Of a DNA stretch of 64,000 bases, positions 10,505-24,389 are shown piece after piece; the stretch's first letter is position 1; the number at the start of each line of letters is the position of its first letter. Below the pieces are notes generated by a model. That model was not told the DNA's origin. It was given only the letters and a program-made list of their open reading frames with translations, and made no database searches. Origin of the DNA: Inia geoffrensis (Eukaryota > Chordata > Mammalia > Artiodactyla > Iniidae); contig JAZAQT010000248.1 of assembly GCA_036417435.1 (NCBI GenBank), positions 62,001 through 126,000 on the forward strand. Reading direction: 5' to 3'. The translations under genes and the position numbers were made by a program.

Positions 10505-12239
10505 TTGAGGGCTTGCGAGAAATCTTGGATTTACCACCTCTACATCACCAGCTGTGGGAGAGATAAGGCTGGACACTTGGGACTGATACTATTGGTGAGG
10601 GAATGGAGACACTCTGAGGTAAAGGTGCATGATTCCTATTCGACGGGTCCCAAATCTCCACGTTTAAGGGAGTTATCCTTCAGCTAAAATATGCATGGAA
10701 ACCCAGAATATGGTCCACGAAGTGATCAGGCAAAGTTTCTAAAATTCATCGCCATTTTCCCCCCCTGTTACTCGAGTTCGCCTTTCCAGATGCGATATTA
10801 ACATTCTCCCCAATTCGAGAGTCAGTGCCTTTGACCTCTTGCTTGGCACAGTTTGCAATTTCTGTGGAAGATGAGCAGGAATAAGGAGAACCAATGAGCG
10901 GCTAACTCGATGTGTTTGGACGGGAACATTGAACGATGATTTCCCTACAGGAAGAAGAATTCACCAAAGGCTCAGCGTGCCATGCCGGAACGAGATTAGG
11001 GCCTGAAGAAATTATTCGGGTTTGTGGTCAGCTCACAAGAAAGCGAGTTGAGAAAAGGAGATTTTTGGCACTGTAACTCACAATCCTGCGGAGTTCCAAA
11101 TGACCCCTATCATCCAAAAATTTATTGAAGGAAGACTGTGAAGAGGACTTGAACACGACACAGAATTGCAGAAAACAGATATCAGGTGGTAGATAAGAAT
11201 TGCTCTAAAATCGTAGGAAAAGAGGCAGCAGTTCGACAGTGATGCACTTGGCCAAAAAGGGCGTATGCGTTTTTTCCTGAATATATTCAGGAAAAAACGC
11301 ATACTCCCTTTTTGGCCAACCAAGCAAGCCTGCAATGGAAATCCACACTACGAGGAAGTCTCACTTCCCACCGATCAAAAGGGCCCTCCGAAAAAAATGT
11401 AAAATCCAGAGAGGCAGGACAGGCCATGGAGAACCGGCAGCCTTGTTATGCTGATGGGCGGGATGTAAATTGCCAACAGCTACTCTGGAGAAGTGGATGG
11501 TGTTTCCTGGAACAAAGAAAAAAACAAGCTAGAGAGCCTAGGGCACTTCCACTTATGGTGCTATAGATTCGGAAAATTTAAATGAAAAAGACAGAGCCAC
11601 ACCAAAGTTTCGGGCTGCTCTGTGTACGGGAACCTTGACTATGGTACAATTTCAATAGCCCAGAAAGAGAAAAATGGATATAAAAGTTGTGGTACATCCC
11701 TACAATGGAATATCACTCAACAATGAAATCAATGGCCATAGACCAGTAGCAGCATAATGAGTGGATTTAGTTACGATGATTCTAAGTGAAATAAGTCACA
11801 CAGAAAAAGAAACATCATAAGATATCACTAATACCGGGAATGGAAACACGACTAAGCATGAACTGCATTTCAAAACACAGCAGAGTCTCACATTTACAAA
11901 AGAAATTTATGCTTGCTTAAGGTCAAAGGAGAGTGGGGAGGCTGCATAAAACCAGAGATTGACATTAGGACAGATACCATTCCATAAGACAAATATACAT
12001 TAGACAAGACCTACTCCTCGCTCAAACAAATCGACTCAACACCCCATATTCCATACCTAGGAATATACCTGACTGTGAAGAAACTTAAAACCCATACATT
12101 TATAGGTCTCCATAAGAAAATCACTTGTGTACAGCAGCATACACACAGCAGTGTAAAGAAGCTAAATCCCCTTATAAAAATAAATTTGAAAAAGAAAGCA
12201 CAAGGACTGTGAAATAGAGAGAAATTCTTAAATAAGTCC
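10505..12239 (+). repeat. Satellite monomer U7 (group C)
   Basis: 1,735 bp (GGAAACCC deletion). The palindrome is at 11248-11319 with one mismatch in the right arm. The L1-frame stretch is 11312-11566. It agrees with U4 at every diagnostic site examined, and with U23 at offset 27,770 up to about 11607. Confidence 0.95.
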
Positions 12240-13975
12240 TTGAGGGCTTGTGAGAAATCTTGGATTTACCACCTCTACATCACCAGCTGTGGGAGAGATA
12301 AGGCTGGACAGTTGGGACTGATACTATTGGTGAGGGAATGCAGACCCTCTGAGGTAATGGTGCATGATTCCTATTCCACGGGTCCCAAATCTCCACGTTT
12401 AAGGGAGTTGTCCTTCAGCTAAAATATGCATGGAAAACCCAGAATATGGTCCACGAAGTGATCAGGCAAAGTTTCTAAAATTCATCGCCATTTTCCCCCC
12501 CTCTTACTCGAGTTCGCCTTTCCAGATGCGATATTAACATTCTCCCCAATTCGAGAGTCAGTGCCTTTGACCTCTTGCTTGGCACAGTTTGCAATTTCTG
12601 TGGAAGATGAGCAGGAATAAGGAGAACCAATGAGCGGCTAACTCGATGTGTTTGGACGGGAACATTGAACGATGATTTCCCTACAGGAAGAAGAATTCAC
12701 CAAAGGCTCAGCGTGCCATTCCGGAACGAGATTAGGGCCTGAAGCAATTATTCGGGTTTGCGGTCAGCTCACAAGAAAGCGAGTTGAGAAAAGGAGATTT
12801 TTGGCACTGTAACTCACAATCCTGCGGAGTTCCAAATGGCCCCTATCATCCAAAAATTTATTGAAGGAAGACTGTGAAGAGGACTTGAACACGACACAGA
12901 ATTGCAGAAAAGAGATATCAGGTGGTAGATAAGAATTGCTCTGAAATCGTAGGAAAAGAGGCAGCAGTTCGACAGTGATGCACTTGGCCAAAAAGGGCGT
13001 ATGCGTTTTTTCCTGAATATATTCATGAAAAAACGCATACGCCCTTTTTGGCCAACCAAGCAAGCCTGCAATGGAAATCCGCACTACAAGGAAGTCTCAC
13101 TTCCCACCGATCAAAAGGGCCCTCCGAAAAAAATGTAAAATCCAGAGAGGCAGGACAGGCCATGGAGAACCGGCAGCCTTGTTATGCTGATGGGCGGGAT
13201 GTAAATTGCCAACAGCCACTCTGGAGAAGTGGATGGTGTTTCCTGGAACAAAGAAAAAACCAAGCTAGAGAGCCTAGGGCACTTCCACTTATGGTGCTAT
13301 AGATTCGGAAAATTTAAATGAAAAAGACAGAGCCACACCAAAGTTTAGGGCTGCTCTGTGTACGGGATCCTTGACTATGGTACAATTTCAATAGCCCAGA
13401 AAGAGAAAAATGGATATAGAAGTTGTGGTACATCCCTACAATGGAATATCACTCAACAATGAAATCAATGGCCACAGACCAGTAGCAGCATAATGAGTGG
13501 ATTTAGTTACGATGATTCTAAGTGAAATAAGTCACACAGAAAAAGAAACATCATAAGATATCACTAATACCGGGAATGGAAACAAGACTACGCATGAACT
13601 GCATTTCAAAACACAACAGAGTCTCACATTTACAAAGGAAATTTATGCTTTCTCAAGGTCAAAGGAGAGTGGGGAGGCTGCATAAAACCAGAGATTGACA
13701 TTAGGACAGATACCATTCCATAAGCCAAATATATATTAGACAAGACCTACTCCTCGCTCAACCAAATCGACTCAACACCCCGTATTCCATACCTAGGAAT
13801 ATACCTGACTGTGAAGACACTTAAAACCCATACATTTATAGGTCTCCATAAGAAAATCACTTGTGTACAGCAGCATACACACAGCAGTGTAAATAAGCTA
13901 AATCCCCTTATAAAAATAATTTTGAAAAAGAAAGCACAAGGACTGTGAAATAGAGAGATATTCTTAAATAAGTCC
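12240..13975 (+). repeat. Satellite monomer U8 (group A)
   Basis: 1,736 bp. The palindrome is at 12984-13055 with one mismatch. The L1-frame stretch is 13048-13302. It is the sister of U5 at offset 5,206. Its tail, with ACGGGATCC, also matches the tail of U24 at offset 27,770. Confidence 0.95.
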
Positions 13976-15710
13976 TTGAGGGCTTGCGAGAAATCTTGGA
14001 TTTACCACCTCTACATCACCAGCTGTGGGAGAGATAAGGCTGGACACTTGGGGCTGATACTATTGGTGAGGGAATGCAGACCCTCTGAGGTAATGGTGCA
14101 TGATTCCCATTCCACGGGTCCCAAATCTCCACGTTTAAGGGAGTTATCCTTCAGCTAAAATATGCATGGAAAACCCAGAATATGGTCCACGAAGTGATCA
14201 GGCAAAATTTCTAAAATTCATCGCCATTTTCCCCCCCGGTACTCGAGTTCGCCTTTCCAGATGCGATATTAACATTCTCCCCACTTCGAGAGTCAGTGCC
14301 TTTGACCTCTTGCTTGGCACAGTTTGCAATTTCTGTGGAAGATGAGCAGGAATAAGGAGAACCAATGAGCGGCTAACTCGATGAGTTTGGATGGGAACAT
14401 TGAAGGATGATTTCCCTACAGGAAGAAGAATTCACCAAAGGCTCAGCGTGCCATGCCGGAATGAGATTAGGGCCTGAAGCAATTATTCGGGTTTGCGGTC
14501 AGCTCACAAGAAAGCGAGTTGAGAAAAGGAGATTTTTGGCACTGTAACTCACAATCCTGCGGAGTTCCAAATGACCCCTATCATCCAAAAATTTATTGAA
14601 GGAAGACTGTGAAGAGGACTTGAACACGACACAGAATTGCAGAAAACAGATATCAGGTGGTAGATAAGAATTGCTCTGAAATCGTAGGAAAAGAGGCAGC
14701 AGTTCGACCGTGATGCACTTGGCCAAAAAGGGCGTATGCGTTTTTTCCTGAATATATTCAGGAAAAAACGCATACGCCCTTTTTGGCCAACCAAGCAAGC
14801 CTGCAATGGAAATCCGCACTACAAGAAAGTCTCACTTCCCACCGATCAAAAGGGCCCTCCGAAAAAAATGTAAAATCCAGAGAGGCAGGACAGGCCATGG
14901 AGAACCGGCAGCCTTGTTATGCTGATGGGCGGGATGTAAATTGCCAACAGCCACTCTGGAGAAGTGGATGGTGTTTCCTGGAACAAAGAAAAAACCAAGC
15001 TAGAGAGCCTAGGTCTCTTCCACTTATGGTGCTATAGATTCAGAAAATTTAAATGAAAAAGACAGAGCCACACCAAATTTTGGGGCTGCTCTGTGTACGG
15101 GAACCTTGACTATGGCACAACTTAAATAGCCCAGAAAGAGAAATATGGATATAGAAGTTGTGGTACATCCCTACAATGGAATAGCACTCAACAATGAAAT
15201 CAATGGCCACAGACCAGTAGCAGCATAATGAGTGGATTTAGTTACGATGATTCTAAGTGAAATAAGTCACACAGAAAAAGAAACATCATAAGATATCACT
15301 AATACCGGGAATGGAAACACGACTAAGCATGAACTGCATTTCAAAACACAGCAGAGTCTCACATTTACAAAAGAAATTTATGCTTGCTTAAGGTCAAAGG
15401 AGAGTGGGGAGGCTGCATAAAACCACAGATTGACATTAGGACAGATACCATTCCATAAGACAAATATATATTAGACAAGACCTAATCCTCGCTCAAACAA
15501 ATCGACTCAACACCCCATATTCCATACCTAGGAATATACCTGACTGTGAAGAAACTTAAAACCCATACATTTATAGGTCTCCATAAGAAAATCACTTGTG
15601 TACAGCAGCATACACACAGCAGTGTAAATAAGCTAAATCCCCTTATAAAAATAAATTTGAAAAAGAAAGCACAAGGACTGTGAAATAGAGAGAAATTCTT
15701 AAATACGTCC
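13976..15710 (+). repeat. Satellite monomer U9 (group D)
   Basis: 1,735 bp (CCGGTACTC deletion). A perfect palindrome is at 14719-14790. The L1-frame stretch is 14783-15037. Markers are TTCGACCGTG, TACAAGAAAG, AGGTCTCTTCC, GAAATATGG and ATGGCACAAC. Private readings include CTTAAATAGCC and CCTAATCCTC. Sisters are U11 and U25. Confidence 0.95.
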
Positions 15711-17446
15711 TTGAGGGCTTGTGAGAAATCTTGGATTTACCACCTCTACATCACCAGCTGTGGGAGAGATAAGGCTGGACAGTTGGGCCTGATACTATTG
15801 GTGAGGGAATGCAGACCCTCTGAGGTAATGGTGCATGATTCCTATTCCACGGGTCCCAAATCTCCACGTTTAAGGGAGTTATCCTTCAGCTAAAATATGC
15901 ATGGAAAACCCAGAATATGGTCCACGAAGTGATCAGGCAAAGTTTCTAAAATTCATCGCCATTTTCCCCCCCTCTTACTCGAGTTCGCCTTTCCAGATGC
16001 GATATTAACATTCTCCCCAATTCGAGAGTCAGTGCCTTTGACCTCTTGCTTGGCACAGTTTGCAATTTCTGTGGAAGATGAGCAGGAATAAGGAGAACCA
16101 ATGAGCGGCTAACTCGATGTGTTTGGACGGGAACATTGAACGATGATTTCCCTACAGGAAGAAGAATTCACCAAAGGCTCAGCGTGCCATGCCGGAACGA
16201 GATTAGGGCCTGAAGCAATTATTCGGGTTTGCGGTCAGCTCACAAGAAAGCGTGTTGAGAAAAGGCGATTTTTGGCACTGTAACTCACAATCCTGCGGAG
16301 TTCCAAATGGCCCCTATCATCCAAAAATTTATTGAAGGAAGACTGTGAAGAGGACTTGAACACGACACAGAATTGCAGAAAAGAGATATCAGGTGGTAGA
16401 TAAGAATTGCTCTGAAATCGTAGGAAAAGAGGCAGCAGTTCGACAGTGATGCACTTGACCAAAAAGGGCGTATGCGTTTTTTCCTGAATATATTCATGAA
16501 AAAACGCATACGCCCTTTTTGGCCAACCAAGCAAGCCTGCAATGGAAATCCGCACTACAAGGAAGTCTCACTTCCCACCGATCAAAAGGGCCCTCCGAAA
16601 AAAATGTAAAATCCAGAGAGGCAGGACAGGCCATGGAGAACCGGCAGCCTTGTTATGCTGATGGGCGGGATGTAAATTGCCAACAGCCACTCTGGAGAAA
16701 TGAATGGTGTTTCCTGGAACAAAGAAAAAACCAAGCTAGAGAGCCTAGGGCACTTCCACTTATGGTGCTATAGATTCGGAAAATTTAAATGAAAAAGACA
16801 GAGCCACACCAAAGTTTAGGGCTGCTCTGTGTACGGGAACCTTGACTATGGTACAATTTCAATAGCCCAGAAAGAGAAAAATGGATATAGAAGTTGTGGT
16901 ACATCCCTACAATGGAATATCACTCAACAATGAAATCAATGGCCACAGACCAGTAGCAGCATAATGAGTGGATTTAGTTACGATGATTCTAAGTGAAATA
17001 AGTCACACAGAAAAAGAAACATCATAAGATATCACTAATACCGGGAATGGAAACAAGACTACGCATGAACTGCATTTCAAAACACAACAGAGTCTCACAT
17101 TTACAAAGGAAATTTATGCTTTCTCAAGGTCAAAGGAGAGTGGGGAGGCTGCATAAAACCAGAGATTGACATTAGGACAGATACCATTCCATAAGCCAAA
17201 TATATATTAGACAAGACCTACTCCTCGCTCAACCAAATCGACTCAACACCCCGTATTCCATACCTAGGAATATACCTGACTGTGAAGACACTTAAAACCC
17301 ATACATTTATAGGTCTCCATAAGAAAATCACTTGTGTACAGCAGCATACACACAGCAGTGTAAATAAGCTAAATCCCCTTATAAAAATAAATTTGAAAAA
17401 GAAAGCACAAGGACTGTGAAATAGAGAGATATTCTTAAATAAGTCC
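15711..17446 (+). repeat. Satellite monomer U10 (group A)
   Basis: 1,736 bp. The palindrome is at 16455-16526 with two mismatches (TTGACC left arm, TTCATG centre). The L1-frame stretch is 16519-16773. GCGTGTTGAG near 16250 is shared only with U26, linking the two at offset 27,770. The preceding link reads AAATACGTCC, a private change. Confidence 0.95.
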
Positions 17447-19181
17447 TTGAGGGCTTGTGAGAAATCTTGGATTTACCACCTCTACATCACCAGCTGTGGG
17501 AGAGATAAGGCTGGACACTTGGGGCTGATACTATTGGTGAGGGAATGCAGACCCTCTGAGGTAATGGTGCATGATTCCCATTCCACGGGTCCCAAATCTC
17601 CACGTTTAAGGGAGTTATCCTTCAGCTAAAATATGCATGGAAAACCCAGAATATGGTCCACGAAGTGATCAGGCAAAATTTCTAAAATTCATCGCCATTT
17701 TCCCCCCCGGTACTCGAGTTCGCCTTTCCAGATGCGATATTAACATTCTCCCCACTTCGAGAGTCAGTGCCTTTGACCTCTTGCTTGGCACAGTTTGCAA
17801 TTTCTGTGGAAGATGAGCAGGAATAAGGAGAACCAATGAGCGGCTAACTCGATGAGTTTGGATGGGCACATTGAAGGATGATTTCCCTACAGGAAGAAGA
17901 ATTCACCAAAGGCTCAGCGTGCCATGCCGGAATGAGATTAGGGCCTGAAGCAATTTTTCGGGTTTGCGGTCAGCTCACAAGAAAGCGAGTTGAGAAAAGG
18001 AGATTTTTGGCACTGTAACTCACAATCCTGCGGAGTTCCAAATGACCCCTATCATCCAAAAATTTATTGAAGGAAGACTGTGAAGAGGACTTGAACACGA
18101 CACAGAATTGCAGAAAACAGATATCAGGTGGTAGATAAGAATTGCTCTGAAATCGTAGGAAAAGAGGCAGCAGTTCGACCGTGATGCACTTGGCCAAAAA
18201 GGGCGTATGCGTTTTTTCCTGAATATATTCAGGAAAAAACGCATACGCCCTTTTTGGCCAACCAAGCAAGCCTGCAATGGAAATCCGCACTACAAGAAAG
18301 TCTCACTTCCCACCGATCAAAAGGGCCCTCCGAAAAAAATGTAAAATCCAGAGAGGCAGGACAGGCCATGGAGAACCGGCAGCCTTGTTATGCTGATGGG
18401 CGGGATGTAAATTGCCAACAGCCACTCTGGAGAAGTGGATGGTGTTTCCTGGAACAAAGAAAAAAGCAAGCTAGAGAGCCTAGGTCTCTTCCACTTATGG
18501 TGCTATAGATTCAGAAAATTTAAATGAAAAAGACAGAGCCACACCAAATTTTGGGGCTGCTCTGTGTACGGGAACCTTGACTATGGCACAACTTCAATAG
18601 CCCAGAAAGAGAAATATGGATATAGAAGTTGTGGTACATCCCTACAATGGAATAGCACTCAACAATGAAATCAATGGCCACAGACCAGTAGCAGCATAAT
18701 GAGTGGATTTAGTTACGATGATTCTAAGTGAAATAAGTCACACAGAAAAAGAAACATCATAAGATATCACTAATACCGGGAATGGAAACACGACTAAGCA
18801 TGAACTGCATTTCAAAACACAGCAGAGTCTCACATTTACAAAAGAAATTTATGCTTGCTTAAGGTCAAAGGAGAGTGGGGAGGCTGCATAAAACCACAGA
18901 TTGACATTAGGACAGATACCATTCCATAAGACAAATATATATTAGACAAGACCTACTCCTCGCTCAAACAAATCGACTCAACACCCCATATTCCATACCT
19001 AGGAATATACCTGACTGTGAAGAAACTTAAAACCCATACATTTATAGGTCTCCATAAGAAAATCACTTTTGTACAGCAGCATACACACAGCAGTGTAAAG
19101 AAGCTAAATCCCCTTATAAAAATAAATTTGAAAAAGAAAGCACAAGGACTGTGAAATAGAGAGAAATTCTTAAATAAGTCC
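17447..19181 (+). repeat. Satellite monomer U11 (group D)
   Basis: 1,735 bp (CCGGTACTC deletion). A perfect palindrome is at 18190-18261. The L1-frame stretch is 18254-18508. GGGCACATTGAAGG is shared with U25 and U27. The tail reading ATCACTTTTGTACAG near 19060 is shared only with U27. Confidence 0.95.
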
Positions 19182-20917
19182 TTGAGGGCTTGTGAGAAAT
19201 CTTGGATTTACCACCTCTACATCACCAGCTGTGGGAGAGATAAGGCTGGACAGTTGGGCCTGATACTATTGGTGAGGGAATGCAGACCCTCTGAGGTAAT
19301 GGTGCATGATTCCTATTCCACGGGTCCCAAATCTCCACGTTTAAGGGAGTTATCCTTCAGCTAAAATATGCATGGAAAACCCAGAATATGGTCCACGAAG
19401 TGATCAGGCAAAGTTTCTAAAATTCATCGCCATTTTCCCCCCCTCTTACTCGAGTTCGCCTTTCCAGATGCGATATTAACATTCTCCCCAATTCGAGAGT
19501 CAGTGCCTTTGACCTCTTGCTTGGCACAGTTTGCAATTTCTGTGGAAGATGAGCAGGAATAAGGAGAACCAATGAGCGGCTAACTCGATGTGTTTGGACG
19601 GGAACATTGAACGATGATTTCCCTACAGGAAGAAGAATTCACCAAAGGCTCAGCGTGCCATGCCGGAACGAGATTAGGGCCTGAAGCAATTATTCGGGTT
19701 TGCGGTCAGCTCACAAGAAAGCGAGTTGAGAAAAGGCGATTTTTGGCACTGTAACTCACAATCCTGCGGAGTTCCAAATGGCCCCTATCATCCAAAAATT
19801 TATTGAAGGAAGACTGTGAAGAGGACTTGAACACGACACAGAATTGCAGAAAAGAGATATCAGGTGGTAGATAAGAATTGCTCTGAAATCGTAGGAAAAG
19901 AGGCAGCAGTTCGACAGTGATGCACTTGACCAAAAAGGGCGTATGCGTTTTTTCCTGAATATATTCATGAAAAAACGCATACGCCCTTTTTGGCCAACCA
20001 AGCAAGCCTGCAATGGAAATCCGCACTACAAGGAAGTCTCACTTCCCACCGATCAAAAGGGCCCTCCGAAAAAAATGTAAAATCCAGAGAGGCAGGACAG
20101 GCCATGGAGAACCGGCAGCCTTGTTATGCTGATGGGCGGGATGTAAATTGCCAACAGCCACTCTGGAGAAATGAATGGTGTTTCCTGGAACAAAGAAAAA
20201 ACCAAGCTAGAGAGCCTAGGGCACTTCCACTTATGGTGGTATAGATTCGGAAAATTTAAATGAAAAAGACAGAGCCACACCAAAGTTTGGGGCTGCTCTG
20301 TGTACGGGAACCTTGACTATGGTACAATTTCAATAGCCCAGAAAGAGAAAAATGGATATAGAAGTTGTGGTACATCCCTACAATGGAATATCACTCAACA
20401 ATGAAATCAATGGCCATAGACCAGTAGCAGCATAATGAGTGGATTTAGTTACGATGATTCTAAGTGAAATAAGTCACACAGAAAAAGAAACATCATAAGA
20501 TATCACTAATACCGGGAATGGAAACACGACTAAGCATGAACTGCATTTCAAAACACAGCAGAGTCTCACATTTACAAAAGAAATTTATGCTTGCTTAAGG
20601 TCAAAGGAGAGTGGGGAGGCTGCATAAAACCAGAGATTGACATTAGGACAGATACCATTCCATAAGACAAATATATATTAGACAAGACCTACTCCTCGCT
20701 CAAACAAATCGACTCAACACCCCATATTCCATACCTAGGAATATACCTGACTGTGAAGAAACTTAAAACCCATACATTTATAGGTCTCCATAAGAAAATC
20801 ACTTGTGTACAGCAGCATACACACAGCAGTGTAAAGAAGCTAAATCCCCTTATAAAAATAAATTTGAAAAAGAAAGCACAAGGACTGTGAAATAGAGAGA
20901 AATTCTTAAATAAGTCC
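19182..20917 (+). repeat. Satellite monomer U12 (group A)
   Basis: 1,736 bp. The palindrome is at 19926-19997 with two mismatches. The L1-frame stretch is 19990-20244. GTGGTATAG and GGCCATAGACC are shared with U28 (offset 27,770) and U1. Confidence 0.95.
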
Positions 20918-22653
20918 TTGAGGGCTTGTGAGAAATCTTGGATTTACCACCTCTACATCACCAGCTGTGGGAGAGATAAGGCTGGACAGTTGGGACTGAT
21001 ACTATTGGTGAGGGAATGCAGACCCTCTGAGGTAATGGTGCATGATTCCTATTCCACGGGTCCCAAATCTCCACGTTTAAGGGAGTTGTCCTTCAGCTAA
21101 AATATGCATGGAAAACCCAGAATATGGTCCACGAAGTGATCAGGCAAAGTTTCTAAAATTCATCGCCATTTTCCCCCCCTCTTACTCGAGTTCGCCTTTC
21201 CAGATGCGATATTAACATTCTCCCCAATTCGAGAGTCAGTGCCTTTGACCTCTTGCTTGGCACAGTTTGCAATTTCTGTGGAAGATGAGCAGGAATAAGG
21301 AGAACCAATGAGCGGCTAACTCGATGTGTTTGGACGGGAACATTGAACGATGATTTCCCTACAGGAAGAAGAATTCACCAAAGGCTCAGCGTGCCATTCC
21401 GGAACGAGATTAGGGCCTGAAGCAATTATTCGGGTTTGCGGTCAGCTCACAAGAAAGCGAGTTGAGAAAAGGAGATTTTTGGCACTGTAACTCACAATCC
21501 TGCGGAGTTCCAAATGGCCCCTATCATCCAAAAATTTATTGAAGGAAGACTGTGAAGAGGACTTGAACACGACACAGAATTGCAGAAAAGAGATATCAGG
21601 TGGTAGATAAGAATTGCTCTGAAATCGTAGGAAAAGAGGCAGCAGTTCGACAGTGATGCACTTGGCCAAAAAGGGCGTATGCGTTTTTTCCTGAATATAT
21701 TCATGAAAAAACGCATACGCCCTTTTTGGCCAACCAAGCAAGCCTGCAATGGAAATCCGCACTACAAGGAAGTCTCACTTCCCACCGATCAAAAGGGCCC
21801 TCCGAAAAAAATGTAAAATCCAGAGAGGCAGGACAGGCCATGGAGAACCGGCAGCCTTGTTATGCTGATGGGCGGGGTGTAAATTGCCAACAGCCACTCT
21901 GGAGAAGTGAATGGTGTTTCCTGGAACAAAGAAAAAAACAAGCTAGAGAGCCTAGGGCACTTCCACTTATGGTGCTATAGATTCGGAAAATTTAAATGAA
22001 AAAGACAGAGCCACACCAAAGTTTGGGGCTGCTCTGTGTACGGGAACCTTGACTATGGTACAATTTCAATAGCCCAGAAAGAGAAAAATGGATATAGAAG
22101 TTGTGGTACATCCCTACAATGGAATATCACTCAACAATGAAATCAATGGCCACAGACCAGTAGCAGCATAATGAGTGGATTTAGTTACGATGATTCTAAG
22201 TGAAATAAGTCACACAGAAAAAGAAACATCATAAGATATCACTAATACCGGGAATGAAAACACGACTACGCATGAACTGCATTTCAAAACACAGCAGAGT
22301 CTCACATTTACAAAAGAAATTTATGCTTGCTTAAGGTCAAAGGAGAGTGGGGAGGCTGCATAAAACCAGAGATTGACATTAGGACAGGTACCATTCCATA
22401 AGACAAATATATATTAGACAAGACCTACTCCTCGCTCAAACAAATCGACTCAACACCCCATAATCCATACCTAGGAATATACCTGACTGTGAAGAAACTT
22501 AAAACCCATACATTTATAGGTCTCCATAAGAAAATCACTTGTGTACAGCAGCATACACACAGCAGTGTAAATAAGCTAAATCCCCTTATAAAAATAAATT
22601 TGAAAAAGAAAGCACAAGAACTGTGAAATAGAGAGAAATTCTTAAATAAGTCC
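20918..22653 (+). repeat. Satellite monomer U13 (group A)
   Basis: 1,736 bp. The palindrome is at 21662-21733 with one mismatch. The L1-frame stretch is 21726-21980. The first ~600 bp match U29 at offset 27,770; U29 then switches to group B while U13 stays in group A. Private readings are GGGAATGAAAAC and GACAGGTACC in the tail. Confidence 0.95.
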
Positions 22654-24389
22654 TTGAGGGCTTGCGAGAAATCTTGGATTTACCACCTCTACATCACCAG
22701 CTGTGGGAGAGATAAGGCTGGACACTTGGGACTGATACTATTGGTGAGGGAATGCAGACCCTCTGAGGTAATGGTGCATGATTCCCATTCCACGGGTCCC
22801 AAATCTCCAGGTTTAAGGGAATTATCCTTCAGCTAAAATATGCATGGAAAACCCAGAAAATGGTCCACGAATTGATCAGGCAAAATTTCTAAAATTCATC
22901 GCCATTTCCCCCCCCTGTTACTCGAGTTCGCCTTTCCAGATGCGATATTAACATTCTCCCCACTTCGAGAGTCAGTGCCTTTGACCTCTTGCTTGGCACA
23001 GTTTGCAATTTCTGTGGAAGATGAGCAGGAATAAGGAGAACCAATGAGCGGCTAACTCGATATGTTTGGACGGGAACATTGAACGATGATTTCCCTACAG
23101 GAAGAAGAATTCACCAAAGGCTCAGCGTGCCATGCCCGAACGAGATTAGGGCCTGAAGCAATTATTCGGGTTTGCGGTCAGCTCACAAGAAAGCGAGTTG
23201 AGAAAAGGAGATTTTTGGCACTGTAACTCACAATCCTGCGGAGTTCCAAATGACCCCTATCATCCAAAAATTTATTGAAGGAAGACTGTGAAGAGGACTT
23301 GAACACGACACAGAATTGCAGAAAAGAGATATCAGGTGGTAGATAAGAATTGCTCTGAAATCGTAGGAAAAGAGGCAGCAGTTCGACAGTGATGCACTTG
23401 GCCAAAAAGGGCGTATGCGTTTTTTCCTGAATATATTCATGAAAAAACGCATACGCCCTTTTTGGCCAACCAAGCAAGCCTGCAATGGAAATCCGCACTA
23501 CAAGGAAGTCTCACTTCCCACCGATCAAAAGGGCCCTCCGAAAAAAATGTAAAATCCAGAGACACAGGACAGGCCATGGAGAACCGGCAGCCTTGTTATG
23601 CTGATGGGCGGGATGTAAATTGCCAACAGCCACTCTGGAGAAGTGGATGGTGTTTCCTGGAACAAAGAAAAAACCAAGCTAGAGAGCCTAGGGCACTTCC
23701 ACTTATGGTGCTATAGATTCGGAAAATTTAAATGAAAAAGACAGAGCCACACCAAAGTTTGGGGCTGCTCTGTGTACGGGAACCTTGACTATGGTACAAT
23801 TTCAATAGCCCAGAAAGAGAAAAATGGATATAGAAGTTGTGGTACACCCCTACAATGGAATATCACTCAACAATGAAATCAATGGCCACAGACCAGTAGC
23901 AGCATAATGAGTGGATTTAGTTACGATGATTCTAAGTGAAATAAGTCACACAGAAAAAGAAACATCATAAGATATCACTAATACCGGGAATGGAAACACG
24001 ACTACGCATGAACTGCATTTCAAAACACAGCAGAGTCTCACATTTACAAAAGAAATTTATGCTTGCTTAAGGTCAAAGGAGAGTGGGGAGGCTGCATAAA
24101 ACCAGAGATTGACATTAGGACAGATACCATTCCATAAGACAAATATATATTAGACAAGACCTACTCCTCGCTCAAACAAATCGACTCAACACCCCATAAT
24201 CCATACCTAGGAATATACCTGACTGTGAAGAAACTTAAAACCCATACATTTATAGGTCTCCATAAGAAAATCACTTGTGTACAGCAGCATACACACAGCA
24301 GTGTAAATAAGCTAAATCCCCTTATAAAAATAAATTTGAAAAAGAAAGCACAAGAACTGTGAAATAGAGAGAAATTCTTAAATAAGTCC
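22654..24389 (+). repeat. Satellite monomer U14 (group B)
   Basis: 1,736 bp. The palindrome is at 23398-23469 with one mismatch. The L1-frame stretch is 23462-23716. GTACACCCCTAC in the tail is shared with U16, U18, U20, U30 and U31. The C-run reads CCATTTCCC, with one T fewer and one C more than its neighbours. Confidence 0.95.

Larger units (their letters stand above)
3981..14283 (+). repeat. Trimer higher-order duplication, offset 5,206 bp
   Basis: Bases 3981-9077 reappear at 9187-14283. The match begins after a C/T difference at 3980 versus 9186 and ends at an A/C difference at 9078 versus 14284. In between, all diagnostic variants checked agree: CCGGTAGC at 4801 and 10007, GAAGAAATT at 5800 and 11006, ACGGGATCC at 8156 and 13362, and AATAATTTTG at 8710 and 13916. 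I compared markers, not every base. This is a recent unequal-exchange product of U3b-U4-U5-U6a giving U6b-U7-U8-U9a. Confidence 0.85.
13976..20200 (+). repeat. Dimer higher-order repeat U9-U10 / U11-U12, offset 3,471 bp
   Basis: Group D and group A monomers alternate (D-A-D-A). U9 pairs with U11 and U10 with U12, with only scattered differences, such as CAATTATTCGG versus CAATTTTTCGG and AAAGCGTGTTG versus AAAGCGAGTTG. The pairing fades in the tail of U12, which has GTGGTATAG where U10 has GTGCTATAG. The right boundary given is approximate. Confidence 0.7.

Noticed and set aside
17669..17869. 66-codon minus-strand frame in group D monomers
   Set aside because: It depends on the one-base deletion in CCGGTACTC and lies over the C-run; no sign of a gene.
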